DNA of 64,000 nucleotides from the NCBI RefSeq assembly GCF_003992015.1, contig NZ_RQVK01000009.1:1-64000 (forward strand). Reading direction: 5' to 3'. A model generated the notes under the pieces. That model saw only the letters and a list, made by a program, of their open reading frames with translations. It did not search any database and was not told the DNA's origin. This DNA is from Veillonella sp. VA137. Lineage in GTDB: Bacteria; Bacillota; Negativicutes; Veillonellales; Veillonellaceae. Below are positions 16,876 to 26,548 of the stretch, one piece after another. Every line of letters begins with the position of its first letter. Positions within the stretch are counted from its first letter, which is position 1. The position numbers and the translations under genes were made by a program.

Positions 16876-19800
16876 TGCGCAACAGAGCGCTATTGATGCA
16901 CCTAGACCAGGGCAGTTACCATCCCAAACTATTTTGGTGTCCGCTGCGGCGGGATCTGGTAAAACGGCAGTCCTCGTAGAGCGTATGATACAACGCCTGA
17001 AACGGCGAGAGCTAAGTATTCAAGAACTGATGGTGGTGACTTTCACAAAGGCGGCAGCAGCGGAGATGAAAGCTCGTATCGGCGTGAAACTAGCGGAAGA
17101 GTTTCAAGCTACAGGGGATACTTATTTAGAAGAACAATTGAATATGTTGCCGTCCGCACATATTTCCACCTTGCACTCCTTTTGCCAATGGGTCATCCGT
17201 AGTTATTTCTATAAACTAGACATTGATCCGTCTTTCACCATCGGCAATGAAGGGGAATTGGCTCTTATGCGCTACGATGTGCTAGATGCCATTTTGCTAG
17301 AAGCCTACGAACAAGGTTTGTATAATATTTACGATGTGAGCGATATGTTTAGCACGGAACGGTCCGACCAGGTTTTGAGGGAGACCGTGTTTCAAATTTA
17401 CAACTTTGCCTTGGCGCAAAGTCAGCCTATGCGTTGGTTAGATCAGGTCTGTACTACCTATGAAAGTGCTTTACACCAAACCTTGTTAGAAACTACTTGG
17501 GGCACATTATTTTGGAAAGAACAACAACGGCAAATTGAGTATCTGTTAGAACGCTATGAAGAGGCACAGCGCTTGGCAACGTTAGGTAATGGGTTCGATA
17601 AATGGATGGAAAAGGTCAGCGAATTGCAAACACTGTTACAAGCCATGCAAAAAGCAGACACCTGGGATGCTATGCATGTCGGTGTAGTTGGCATTGGGGG
17701 ATTTAGTTTCCCTATACTCCGTGCCACTAAGTCTATGAATGAAAGTGACCCAGCTATCTTGAGCGAAATTAAAGCTATTTTGGCTGAAGGAAAAGAGATA
17801 TTGCAAGCCATGCCGAAAGGTGTCTTTGCTATTACGGAAGAAGATTGGCGAGAGCAAATGGAGTACTTAGTGCCGTTGGTACGAGGTATTATCGGGCTGG
17901 TGAAACGATTCCATGAGGACTTTCAACAGGCAAAACAAGAAGCGGGCATGATCGATTTCTCTGACTTGGAACATCTATGCCTAGCCTTATTAGTAGATCC
18001 TGAGTCGGAAGAGTCGTTGCAACCCTCGGAGGTGGCGCTAGAGTTACAGGACACATTCAAAGAAGTGATGGTCGATGAATACCAAGATACGAATGGCGTC
18101 CAAGAGGCCATCGTGAATTTAGTATCTCGTGGGGACAATCGTTTTTATGTGGGCGATGTGAAACAGTCGATTTATGGATTTCGCATGGCAGATCCTCAGC
18201 TATTCATGGAGAAGTACCATCGCTTTGACCACGATGTAAATGGCGTGGAACGGCGCATCGATTTGTCACAAAATTTCCGTTCCCATGAAGCGATTCTAAA
18301 TGTAACGAACTTTATATTTTCGCAAATTATGACCGATGAAGGGGCAGGCCTTACCTATGGTGAGGCAGAAGCTCTCCACACAGGTCGCATCGTAGAAGAG
18401 GCGCCACCAGAATGGGTAGGTGGAGACGTAGAAGTGCACGTTCTTTGCTGTGATGAAGACAAGGCACAGACAGATCCTGAAGACGGAGAAGACCTAGAGA
18501 ACGATGAAAAAGAAATGCTCTTTGTAATCCGCAAAATTCAAGAGTTAAAGAACAACGGAGCTTTGGTACAAGATAAAGATGGCACTTTCCGTCTCATGGA
18601 ATGGCGAGACATTGTACTCTTGAAACGATCTATCTCCGGGTCCGCGAGCCGAATGATCGACCTACTACGGCGAGAGGGCATCCCTGCCTATGCAGAGGAG
18701 AAATCGGGCTATTTTAGCGCTATGGAAGTGCAGTTTATGCTGTCCTTGTTGCAAATCATCGATAATCCAGAGCAGGACTTGCCTATGGCCATCGTTTTGC
18801 AATCGCCTCTTATCGGGATGGATGCCAACGATTTAGGGCGCCTTCGTCTGTCTGTAGGGGAGAACAGCTTGTGGAGCGGATTGCGCCCATTTGTAGAAGC
18901 ATCCCAGAATGCAGGGTGGATTCGTTTTGTGGACTTCATGGATACTTGGCGGACCATGTCTCGTCGTCAAGGTATTACGGACTTAATTTGGCACATCTAC
19001 GATACCTTGCATGTGGTAGAATACGTGAGCGCCATGCCGAATGGTTTGGTGCGCCGTGGCAATGTGCTAGCTTTGTATGAGCGAGCGAAACAATATGAAA
19101 GTGGCAATTACCGTGGTTTATTCCGGTTCTTGCGCTTTATTGAAAGCTTGCAGGCATCCGGAGAAGATTTGAGCGTTGCCAAAACAGTGAGTGAAGCGGA
19201 CAATGTGGTGCGCATTATGACCATCCACAAAAGTAAAGGCTTAGAGTTCCCTGTAGTATTCCTCATGGGCACCCAAAAGGGCTTTAATAAAATGGATTTG
19301 AATCGCTCCTTGCTATTGCACAAGGAATATGGTGTGGGCTTAAAAGGATACTTCCCAGACTTGCGTGTTATGTATAACTCCGTGCCTTGGATTTTCGTGC
19401 GCCAAGCTTTGGAAGAAAATTTGAAAGCTGAAGAGGAACGTATCCTCTATGTGGCGTTGACTCGTCCTAAAGATAAACTGTATATTACAGGCTATCTGAA
19501 GGGGTCCATCAATGGCTCTACAGATCGACCAGCCACGAAGAAAATGGGCGAATGGGTGGCGCCTGTCTTGCAGTGGGGTGAAAGTGCTTTCACGAAAGAG
19601 CAGATTCTAGGATGTAATTCCTATTTAGATTGGATTTTGCGGAGTTTAGCTCGCCACGTCGCAGGGGGCACGCAGTTGCGTCAATTTGCGGAGGTAGAAA
19701 GTCCGCAATTCCCAGATATACCGTACAAAGATTGTCCTGTATCCTTCCACGTTCATGATGGGAATGACTACAGTGTTTCACAGGAAACACCGTCCGTGGA

Positions 19801-20806
19801 TGTAGATATGTTAGAACAAGTACGTGCCCAATTACCGGTGGAAGCGCCACCATTGGATCCGATCGTGGTGGATCGCTTGACCTCTGTCTATCCTTATGAA
19901 AGTTCTACAGAACGAGCGGGGAAAATCTCTGTATCTGAAATTAAACGGCGCTTTGTGGAGTTGGAAGAACTGGCGAAGCAGATGATTGAGCCGGACTATC
20001 GAACAGAGCAACATAACAGCAATATAGAAGGAGAATCTGGGACACCAGATAGGTCTGAACTGCTCGTAGTAGACTCTAGTAAGGACTCAGATAGTTCCGT
20101 AGAAGGTATGTTAATAGGCGATAGTATGCTCGATAGTATACCGGATGCATGTACTGACGATACTGAGCCAACTGGCGAGCAGGGCATGGAAAACGGTGCT
20201 GAGAAAGGCAAAGAAAAGGGTGCAGAGGATATATCAGAAGAAGCTCCTGTAGACCTAGGACCCTTCGACGTAGCCTTGTCTTCCATGAATGAGTCCACGC
20301 CGATTCGCAGTGGCGCCCGTTGGGGTACCCTCATGCATGAAGTGATGCAGTGGTTGCCGTTGGAAAACTACACACGACTATCTTTGCAGAAAGCCTTAGA
20401 TAACTTGGCGTTACAAGGATACTTAACGGATGAAGAACGGAAAGCGATCAGTGAAAAACGGATTTATGATTTCTTTCAGTCTGACCTAGGGCAACGATTG
20501 CTAACAGCACAGCGAGTGGAACGAGAACTACCATTCAGCATGCTATTTCCGGCGAATCGTGTGTACCCAGAGATGCTAGACGGGGAAGATCTGTTCCTAC
20601 AAGGTATCATCGATACGGCATTCCTAGAAGACGGCGCTTGGGTCCTAGTGGATTATAAGACCGACCGTCTAGACGAAGAGGCTCTAGTAGATCGATATCG
20701 CATTCAGCTGATGCTGTATAAAGAAGCTTTGGAACGATTAACACCATACCCTGTAAAAGAGGTATACATCTATTCCTTCCGACTGGAGCGGGCTATACCA
20801 GTATAA
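16862..20806 (+). CDS. addA: ATP-dependent helicase/nuclease subunit A (AddA)
   Basis: Large helicase-nuclease subunit of AddAB, 1314 residues. UvrD-type helicase motifs appear in order: Walker A AAAGSGKTAVL near residue 30, motif II MVDEYQDTN near 403, QNFRSHEAI, motif V TIHKSKGLEFPVVFL near 787, and motif VI YVALTRPKDKL. The C-terminal nuclease has LVDYKTDR. Between helicase and nuclease, about residues 1040-1140, lies an acidic, low-complexity stretch (many E, G, S, D) not typical of AddA, and probably a flexible linker. The ATG sits inside the addB end behind AGGAGGGG, so translation is coupled. Confidence 0.95.
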   Translation: MKWTDAQQSAIDAPRPGQLPSQTILVSAAAGSGKTAVLVERMIQRLKRRELSIQELMVVTFTKAAAAEMKARIGVKLAEEFQATGDTYLEEQLNMLPSAHISTLHSFCQWVIRSYFYKLDIDPSFTIGNEGELALMRYDVLDAILLEAYEQGLYNIYDVSDMFSTERSDQVLRETVFQIYNFALAQSQPMRWLDQVCTTYESALHQTLLETTWGTLFWKEQQRQIEYLLERYEEAQRLATLGNGFDKWMEKVSELQTLLQAMQKADTWDAMHVGVVGIGGFSFPILRATKSMNESDPAILSEIKAILAEGKEILQAMPKGVFAITEEDWREQMEYLVPLVRGIIGLVKRFHEDFQQAKQEAGMIDFSDLEHLCLALLVDPESEESLQPSEVALELQDTFKEVMVDEYQDTNGVQEAIVNLVSRGDNRFYVGDVKQSIYGFRMADPQLFMEKYHRFDHDVNGVERRIDLSQNFRSHEAILNVTNFIFSQIMTDEGAGLTYGEAEALHTGRIVEEAPPEWVGGDVEVHVLCCDEDKAQTDPEDGEDLENDEKEMLFVIRKIQELKNNGALVQDKDGTFRLMEWRDIVLLKRSISGSASRMIDLLRREGIPAYAEEKSGYFSAMEVQFMLSLLQIIDNPEQDLPMAIVLQSPLIGMDANDLGRLRLSVGENSLWSGLRPFVEASQNAGWIRFVDFMDTWRTMSRRQGITDLIWHIYDTLHVVEYVSAMPNGLVRRGNVLALYERAKQYESGNYRGLFRFLRFIESLQASGEDLSVAKTVSEADNVVRIMTIHKSKGLEFPVVFLMGTQKGFNKMDLNRSLLLHKEYGVGLKGYFPDLRVMYNSVPWIFVRQALEENLKAEEERILYVALTRPKDKLYITGYLKGSINGSTDRPATKKMGEWVAPVLQWGESAFTKEQILGCNSYLDWILRSLARHVAGGTQLRQFAEVESPQFPDIPYKDCPVSFHVHDGNDYSVSQETPSVDVDMLEQVRAQLPVEAPPLDPIVVDRLTSVYPYESSTERAGKISVSEIKRRFVELEELAKQMIEPDYRTEQHNSNIEGESGTPDRSELLVVDSSKDSDSSVEGMLIGDSMLDSIPDACTDDTEPTGEQGMENGAEKGKEKGAEDISEEAPVDLGPFDVALSSMNESTPIRSGARWGTLMHEVMQWLPLENYTRLSLQKALDNLALQGYLTDEERKAISEKRIYDFFQSDLGQRLLTAQRVERELPFSMLFPANRVYPEMLDGEDLFLQGIIDTAFLEDGAWVLVDYKTDRLDEEALVDRYRIQLMLYKEALERLTPYPVKEVYIYSFRLERAIPV

Positions 20807-20940
20807 AGTGCGATTGCAACATTAGTAATAATCTCATAGATATGTTAGGTATATTATTCTACATGCGTTGTAATGCTACTAACAAATGTGATTGAATACA
20901 GGCATGTAAACTAATACAATCAAAATACAAAACAGAACAA

Positions 20941-20982
20941 AAAAGAGGAACGTTGTGCACACTGTGCCAACGTTCCTCTTCT
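20941..20982. terminator. Bidirectional terminator after addA
   Basis: 13-bp stem AAGAGGAACGTTG / CAACGTTCCTCTT flanked by A-rich and T-rich runs, between convergent genes. It has the same GAGGAACGTTG core as the terminators at 7086 and 29535. The preceding 130 bp hold no recognisable feature. Confidence 0.8.
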
Positions 20983-21069
20983 TATTCTAAATAATGCGGA
21001 TTATGTAATGTATGGGGGCACAGTGCCCCCCCAAAATATAAGGGGAGAGCATATTATATACTAGGGTAC

Positions 21070-21095
21070 GAAAAAGGGCCCCGAAGGACCCTTTC
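21070..21095 (-). terminator. Terminator of the alanine symporter gene
   Basis: On the minus strand a stem AAAGGGTCC / GGGCCCTTT closed by a TTCG tetraloop is followed by TTTTTC, directly after the stop codon. A second GC-rich hairpin (GGGGGCA CAG TGCCCCC, 21014-21030) lies just beyond. Confidence 0.85.
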
Positions 21096-21104
21096 AGTAT
21101 AGTA

Positions 21105-22529
21105 TTATTCGTTTTCGTGACCTTTATGCCACCAAGTGATACCTTTTTGTGTTGGTAAAACAGTGCGGTCGAAGATTGGATCTTCAATACCTTTAGATTT
21201 TTGACTCATGTAATCTTTGAGTGCAATGGTTACTAATTTGCCTAAACGCAAGATAGAAGTAATATTGCAAAGCACCAAGAATGCCATGAACAAGTCAGCT
21301 AAGTTCCATACAAGGTTCAATTCAGCAATACAGCCAACATAGACCATGATGATAACAAGAGCACGGAATAGGTTGATAGCGAATTTGTTATTTTTCGTCA
21401 TGTGCGCAATATTCACTTCGCCGTAGAAATAGTTGCCGATAATGGAACTATAAGCAAACATGAATACAAATAATGCGATAACTGCAGGCGCCCAAGAGCC
21501 TAATTGGTGGCCAATACTGTGTTGAACAAGGGCGATACCTGTTAGATCTGAGTGCACATATTCGCCAGATACAAGAACGATGAAGGCAGATGCAGTACAT
21601 ACAAACATGGTATCTACGAATACCCCAAGGGACATGATTAAACCTTGTTTTACAGGGTGATTGACATCAGCAGAAGCGGACGCATTTGGAACGGAACCTT
21701 CGCCGGCTTCGTTCGAGAACAAACCACGTTTGATGCCTTGCATTACAGCAGCACCGATGAAACCGCCTGTGGCAGAATCAATCGTGAAAGCCTGTGTAAA
21801 GATAGCAGAAATCACATCTGGTAATACAGAAATATTAGCAATGACAATATACAAAGCAATTAAGAAGTACAAACCAGCCATGAAAGGTACTAAAAATTCA
21901 GCTGTTTGAGCGATACGTTTGGCACCACCGAAGATAACGAGTGCAGATAGAGCGGCTACAATAAGACCTGTTGTAGAGGCGTCGATATTCCAAGGTTGTA
22001 CTGCAATAGCGATGGTGTTTGCTTGTACAGAGTTGTAGATTAAGCCGTATGTAACGCTGATTAAGATAGCGAATAAAACGGATAAGAACGGACTGTTCAA
22101 GCCATGACGAATGTAATAGGATGGACCGCCACGGAAGGAGCCATCAGGTAAGCGCTCTTTGTAGATTTGGCCTAATGTGTTTTCGATGAAACTAGTAGCT
22201 GCACCAAGTAGAGCGATAAACCACATCCAGAACACAGCACCAGGACCACCTAAGGCGATGGCGATAGCGATACCAGCGATGTTACCAACACCCACGTGAG
22301 AGGCAACGCTGATACAGAAGGCTTGGAATGGAGAAATGTGATGATCACCTTTACTTTTCTCTCCCGCGCCAGATTTTAGAATACGAAACATTTCTGGTAG
22401 TTGTCGTAATTGCACGAATCGTGTGGTTGCTGTAAACCAGACACCGGCAATGATGAGGAGAGCGATGATGATGTTATTCCAGAGGAATCCGTTTACATCG
22501 CCCAAGAGTTGAATGATTTGTTCTTGCAT
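21105..22529 (-). CDS. Sodium:alanine symporter (AGCS family)
   Basis: Inner-membrane amino-acid:sodium symporter of 474 residues with about ten hydrophobic helices. AGCS signatures include the consensus around FQAFCISVASHVGVGNIAG near residue 75, then GPGAVFWMWFIALLGAATSF and FSNEAGEGSVPNASASADV. Members import alanine or glycine with Na+. The start ATG (MQEQII) follows AAAGGA with 7 bp spacing; the longer open frame from 22562 has no such site. It is a single gene with its own terminator, divergent from potE across about 270 bp that contain both promoters. Confidence 0.92.
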   Translation of the reverse strand: MQEQIIQLLGDVNGFLWNNIIIALLIIAGVWFTATTRFVQLRQLPEMFRILKSGAGEKSKGDHHISPFQAFCISVASHVGVGNIAGIAIAIALGGPGAVFWMWFIALLGAATSFIENTLGQIYKERLPDGSFRGGPSYYIRHGLNSPFLSVLFAILISVTYGLIYNSVQANTIAIAVQPWNIDASTTGLIVAALSALVIFGGAKRIAQTAEFLVPFMAGLYFLIALYIVIANISVLPDVISAIFTQAFTIDSATGGFIGAAVMQGIKRGLFSNEAGEGSVPNASASADVNHPVKQGLIMSLGVFVDTMFVCTASAFIVLVSGEYVHSDLTGIALVQHSIGHQLGSWAPAVIALFVFMFAYSSIIGNYFYGEVNIAHMTKNNKFAINLFRALVIIMVYVGCIAELNLVWNLADLFMAFLVLCNITSILRLGKLVTIALKDYMSQKSKGIEDPIFDRTVLPTQKGITWWHKGHENE

Positions 22530-22664
22530 AAGGACATCCTTTCTTTTATATGGACATAGCATATTTTCTATAGTATATCATAGGAAGATAGGGAAATGAT
22601 AGAAAGTTATAACAATCCTAGAAAAATTGTAAAAAAACATCTATCCATGAGGGGTAAAAGGTGT

Positions 22665-22798
22665 TACAATGAATCGATAAATAAATGAAGATGCGTCACT
22701 ACATCTGAACCCATTCCGTACGGACTAGTGGCGCTAGCGGTTTTTGAAGACACGGATACTTGAAATGCTCAAGTGATGTATGGAAAGGGGCTTGATAC
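22665..22798 (+). promoter_or_regulatory. potE promoter and structured leader
   Basis: An extended -10 (TGTTACAAT, -10 at 22665-22670) is followed by a leader of about 120 nt. A stem GCGTCACTA / TAGTGGCGC (22693-22733, one G-T pair) encloses a smaller CCGTACGG hairpin and is followed by TAGCGGTTTTTG, so it could act as an attenuator. A second hairpin ACTTGA/TCAAGT (22758-22774) lies before the ribosome site GGAAAGGGG. No known riboswitch class is recognised. Confidence 0.45.
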
Positions 22799-24160
22799 AT
22801 GAAAACCACCGCTAAAAAAATGTCTGTATTCCAACTGACATCCATCGTGGCAGCCAATATGTTGGGTGCTGGAATTATTATGCTACCGTCTCAATTAGCA
22901 CAGGTAGGCACCATTTCTATCCTATCATGGATTATTACGGTACTAGGGTCCTTGACCTTAGCCTATATTTTCGCCCAATGCGGTTTATTTACAAAGAAAT
23001 CTGGCGGCCTAGGGGGGTATGTAGAATATGCCTTCGGTAGGACGGGCCATTTTATGGCGAACTACTCTTATGCAGTATCCTTGGTCATTGCCAATGTAGC
23101 CATCGCCATATCTATCGTAGGCTATGGGGCCGTGTTATTTGATGTAGACCTCTCACCATTAGAAGTAAGTTTAGCAACCATCGTGTTGCTCATGGTGGCA
23201 GCTCTGGTCAATGTGCGTGGCAATAAGAGCACAGGGCGCATTAGTAACATTACCATTTGGGGAACGATGTTGCCAGTCTTGTTTATTGGCGTGTTTGGTT
23301 GGTTTTGGTTCGATCCAGAGATGTTTGTGTCTGTTTGGAATCCACAAGAACTGCCCGTATTTGATGCGGTCAGTCAGTCCATTTCCCTCACATTGTGGGG
23401 CTTCTTAGGCTTTGAATCGGCGGCAGCCAATGCAGATGCCGTAGAAAACCCTAAGAAGAATGTACCTATAGCGACATTTTTTGGCACTTTGGCAGTAGCC
23501 GTGGTTTATATTGTATCCACGAATATTATGGCGGGTATCATTCCTAACATCGAGTTAGTGAACTCCACCGCTCCATTTGGTTTAGTGTTTGCTTACATGT
23601 TTAATGGTACAGTAGGCAAAATCGTGATGGCGCTCATGGCAGTATCCTGTTTCGGGGCTATCATGGGATGGCAATTCACCTTGAGCCGTGTGTTTAAAAG
23701 TTGTGCAGAAGCAGGATTCTTTCCCAAGGTATTTGCTCGTGTGAATCGTGTAGATTCTCCAGTGCGCGGTATTATCATTCTCTTGGCATTGCAAGGTATC
23801 TTAGCGTTGATGACTACCGATGAAAGTTTGAATGAACAATTTGCGCAGCTCGTTAACTTAGCAGTAGTGACAAATGTATTCCCTTACATTCTTTGCTGCG
23901 TGGCAGTGAATAAGATGTTATCTATTGAGGGCGCTACTATGGGATTGCGCCGCCTCATCTATGCGATGAGCGCCGTAGCTATCACCTATGATAGCTATGC
24001 GATCTATGCCTGTGGCGAAGTTCCTATCCAAGGTGGCTTGGCGGTAATCATCTTTGGCTATGCGGCGTACCAAGCCGCATTCCATTGGAGACCACGCCTT
24101 GTGAAAGCTGTGGGTAAACATCCGGCATATAAAAAAATAAAATCAGAGTATACATTATGA
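22799..24160 (+). CDS. potE: Putrescine:ornithine antiporter PotE (APC family)
   Basis: Inner-membrane antiporter of the basic amino acid/polyamine branch of the APC superfamily, 453 residues and 12 helices. It matches Escherichia coli PotE along its length in remembered sequence: NMLGAGIIMLPSQLAQVGTI, KSGGLGGYVEYAFGR, MANYSYAVSLVIANVAIAIS, GFLGFESAAANADAVENPKKN written in part, and NSTAPFGLVFAYMF. PotE exchanges putrescine for ornithine or takes up putrescine. In enterobacteria it is in an operon with the inducible ornithine decarboxylase; here the decarboxylase gene lies about 21 kb away. CadB-type lysine/cadaverine exchange is the main alternative. Confidence 0.88.
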   Translation: MKTTAKKMSVFQLTSIVAANMLGAGIIMLPSQLAQVGTISILSWIITVLGSLTLAYIFAQCGLFTKKSGGLGGYVEYAFGRTGHFMANYSYAVSLVIANVAIAISIVGYGAVLFDVDLSPLEVSLATIVLLMVAALVNVRGNKSTGRISNITIWGTMLPVLFIGVFGWFWFDPEMFVSVWNPQELPVFDAVSQSISLTLWGFLGFESAAANADAVENPKKNVPIATFFGTLAVAVVYIVSTNIMAGIIPNIELVNSTAPFGLVFAYMFNGTVGKIVMALMAVSCFGAIMGWQFTLSRVFKSCAEAGFFPKVFARVNRVDSPVRGIIILLALQGILALMTTDESLNEQFAQLVNLAVVTNVFPYILCCVAVNKMLSIEGATMGLRRLIYAMSAVAITYDSYAIYACGEVPIQGGLAVIIFGYAAYQAAFHWRPRLVKAVGKHPAYKKIKSEYTL

Positions 24161-24485
24161 AAATATGAACATATTTTACGAAATTTCGTGAAATATTCAT
24201 AAATATAGTGTATGCTACTCATATAGAAAGTAAAAATACTGTATCAGATGTAGGTTTGGTGCAGTATTTCTTTTTTCTTTCATAATGGTCTTGTGAGTAG
24301 GGCCGAAAAAAATTTGCACTTAAATCCTACTTTCACCGTCTTTATTATGAAAGGATATATAGCAAATGATATTGAGTAAGAAATCATTAGAGTATTGTAA
24401 ATGTATAGTGGGCATATACATGGTAGTGTCACGTATGTAATGGGAAGATACACATACGTATTGAGTGATAGAAAGGTGAATAGAA
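24161..24485. other. Intergenic region between potE and the autotransporter gene
   Basis: It holds a near-perfect 26-bp palindrome centred near 24184 (ATATTTTACG AAATTTCG with its mirror arm), a weak terminator-like hairpin AAATACTG/CAGTATTT with a T-rich tail (about 24234-24280), and then about 200 bp of AT-rich sequence leading to the ribosome site AAAGGTG. No ORF is credible here. Confidence 0.5.
24234..24282 (+). terminator. Probable terminator after potE
   Basis: Stem AAATACTG / CAGTATTT with a loop of about 20 nt, followed by CTTTTTTCTTTC. The long loop makes it a weaker call than the others. Confidence 0.5.
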
Positions 24486-26417
24486 ATGAATCAAATGTAT
24501 CGAGTTGTATGGAACAAAACAAAAAATATGTATGTAGTGGTGTCTGAGTTGGCAAGTACTGTCAACGGCAAAGCAATGAAAGCGGGTGTACTAGGCGCTG
24601 TTTTAGCTGTTACGGCTTTTGCAGGACCTGTACATGCTGCATTGAATGAAGCGGGTACTGGTGGAGATTCAAATGTTGCTTTTGGAGAAGCCTCCTCAGC
24701 ACAAGGAGCTAATAGCGTAGCTATCGGTAATAACGCTAGTACCGAAGGGGCTAATACAGTGGCACAAGGCGTAGGGGCTCTAGCAAAAGAAGCGAATAGT
24801 GTTGCTATTGGTGCGAATGCTAGTACTACAGGTGAAAATGCAGTAGCTATTGGCACAGGTAGTAAATCTGGTAGTGCTGGTAATAGTGGGCAGTCTACCG
24901 TAGCCATTGGTGGCAGTGCGCAAGCTACAAGCAATCGTGCAATTGCTATTGGGGATAGTGCCAAATCTTCTTGGTATGGTATTGCTATTGGTGCTCGTGT
25001 AGAAGCAAATCCTACAAGTGTCGCAATTGGTGGCGGTTATAATGCAGCAGAAGCAGCTAGAACAACGATGCCACATTCTGTCGCATTGGGTACCTATGCA
25101 AAAACAACAAAGGCAGTAGATACAGCAGAAGCTACAGTGACAGCAAATGGTACATCCTTAAAATTCACTGGCTTTGCAGGTGATGGAAAAGCGAATGGAG
25201 AAGGATTTGTTGTCTCTATTGGTACTGCTGGTAAAGAAAAGCAAATCCAAAATGTAGCAGCAGGTCAAATTACGGCTACATCTACAGATGCGGTGAATGG
25301 TAGCCAATTACATGCTGTAGCAGGCACTATGAGCACTATCGCAGGTTCTGTAAAAACCATCTTAGGTGGCAATGCAGCCGTAGCAGACACAGGTGCTATT
25401 ACTATGACAAATATCGGTGGTACAGGTAAAGATACTGTGGAAGAAGCTATCAAAGTAGCGAAAACAGAAGTAGTAGCTGGGAAAAATGTAACCGTAACTC
25501 CATCTACTGGTGCAAATGGCCAATCCATATATACAGTGGCAGTGAAAGACGATATTACATTGAATAGTGTTACAACAGGTACTACAAAAGTAGATGCTAA
25601 TGGTGTTACTATTGGTGGTAAAAATTATGTATCTTCTAATGGATTAAATGCAAATGGACAAGCTGTTACTAATGTGGGCAATGGAAATATTGCAGCTAAT
25701 TCTACAGATGCGGTGAATGGCGGACAATTACATAGTGAGCTTGAGAAAAAGGCTGATAAATCTGAGCTAAATACAGTGAAACAAGATGTGAATACTGTTA
25801 AAGAGACTGTAAACACTATCAAAAAAGATGTATCCACAACTAAAGAGACTGTTGGAAAAAATACAACTGATATTTCTAATATCAAACAAGATGTTTCTAA
25901 GGTGAAACAAGACGTGAATACAGTGAAAAATGATGTATCTACCATGAAAGACAGCATTGAAGATACAATTAACGAAAAAATAAAAGAGATTAATGCTAAT
26001 ACATCTAATATCAGTCAAAATATGAACGCTTTAGAAAACCGTGTAAACTCTCGTATGGATAAAGCGGTAGCTGGTTCTGCAGCATTGGCAGCATTACATC
26101 CATTGGATTTTGATGAAAATGATAAATGGAATGTAGCTGCTGGTTATGGTAATTACCGCAGTGGCAGTGCGTTGGCATTAGGTGCATTCTACCGTCCTAA
26201 TGAAGACACTATGTTTAGCATTGGTGGTGCCATGGGTAATGGTCAAAATATGATCAATGTAGGTGTCAGTCTTAAACTAGGTCAACATAATGGCGTATCT
26301 AAGTCTAGAAAAGCTATGACGCAAGAGATTGATGACTTAAAAGCTCAATTGCAAGCACAAGATCAAAAAATTGCTATGTTGATGAATGCTATGACAAATA
26401 TGCAACAAGGTAAATAA
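24486..26417 (+). CDS. Trimeric autotransporter adhesin (YadA-like, type Vc)
   Basis: Surface adhesin of 643 residues. The N terminus is an extended signal peptide (ESPR motif YRVVWNKTKNMYVVVSELA, then a hydrophobic core, cut near VHA-ALNE at 51). Residues about 65-200 are YadA-head repeats (AxxNSVAIGxxA type). The stalk contains two ATSTDAVNGSQLH-type neck motifs (about 265 and 405) and a right-handed coiled coil of TVKQDVNTVKETVNTIKK-like repeats. The four-strand membrane anchor covers about 535-600 (KWNVAAGYGNYRSGSALALG to INVGVSLKLG). Unusually, 43 more residues follow the last strand and form a predicted coiled coil (EIDDLKAQLQAQDQKIAML). Veillonella adhesins of this class mediate biofilm and cell-cell attachment. 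Confidence 0.93.
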   Translation: MNQMYRVVWNKTKNMYVVVSELASTVNGKAMKAGVLGAVLAVTAFAGPVHAALNEAGTGGDSNVAFGEASSAQGANSVAIGNNASTEGANTVAQGVGALAKEANSVAIGANASTTGENAVAIGTGSKSGSAGNSGQSTVAIGGSAQATSNRAIAIGDSAKSSWYGIAIGARVEANPTSVAIGGGYNAAEAARTTMPHSVALGTYAKTTKAVDTAEATVTANGTSLKFTGFAGDGKANGEGFVVSIGTAGKEKQIQNVAAGQITATSTDAVNGSQLHAVAGTMSTIAGSVKTILGGNAAVADTGAITMTNIGGTGKDTVEEAIKVAKTEVVAGKNVTVTPSTGANGQSIYTVAVKDDITLNSVTTGTTKVDANGVTIGGKNYVSSNGLNANGQAVTNVGNGNIAANSTDAVNGGQLHSELEKKADKSELNTVKQDVNTVKETVNTIKKDVSTTKETVGKNTTDISNIKQDVSKVKQDVNTVKNDVSTMKDSIEDTINEKIKEINANTSNISQNMNALENRVNSRMDKAVAGSAALAALHPLDFDENDKWNVAAGYGNYRSGSALALGAFYRPNEDTMFSIGGAMGNGQNMINVGVSLKLGQHNGVSKSRKAMTQEIDDLKAQLQAQDQKIAMLMNAMTNMQQGK

Positions 26418-26510
26418 TACATGCACTCTCGTATATGATGTTAGAGGTAGTGTATACAATGCTATCTAGATATCAAATACATTGAAACTATAATAGTATA
26501 ATTAAAAAAA

Positions 26511-26548
26511 TAGAGGAAAGTTGATGTTGTAATCAGCTTTCCTCTATT
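26511..26548 (+). terminator. Terminator of the autotransporter gene
   Basis: Stem AGAGGAAAGTTGAT / ATCAGCTTTCCTCT (one G-T pair), loop GTTGTA, then ATTGTAGTT. It is a variant of the window's recurrent GAGGAACGTTGAT terminator. Confidence 0.75.

Noticed and set aside
21014..21030. GGGGGCA CAG TGCCCCC as a separate terminator
   Set aside because: No T run follows on either strand; the TTCG hairpin at 21070 is the better terminator.
24280..24555. Minus-strand 91-codon ORF upstream of the adhesin
   Set aside because: Overlaps the adhesin start and its promoter, has no ribosome site and is a low-complexity hydrophobic translation.
24491..25957. Minus-strand ORFs inside the adhesin gene
   Set aside because: Shadow frames of repetitive coding sequence without ribosome sites.
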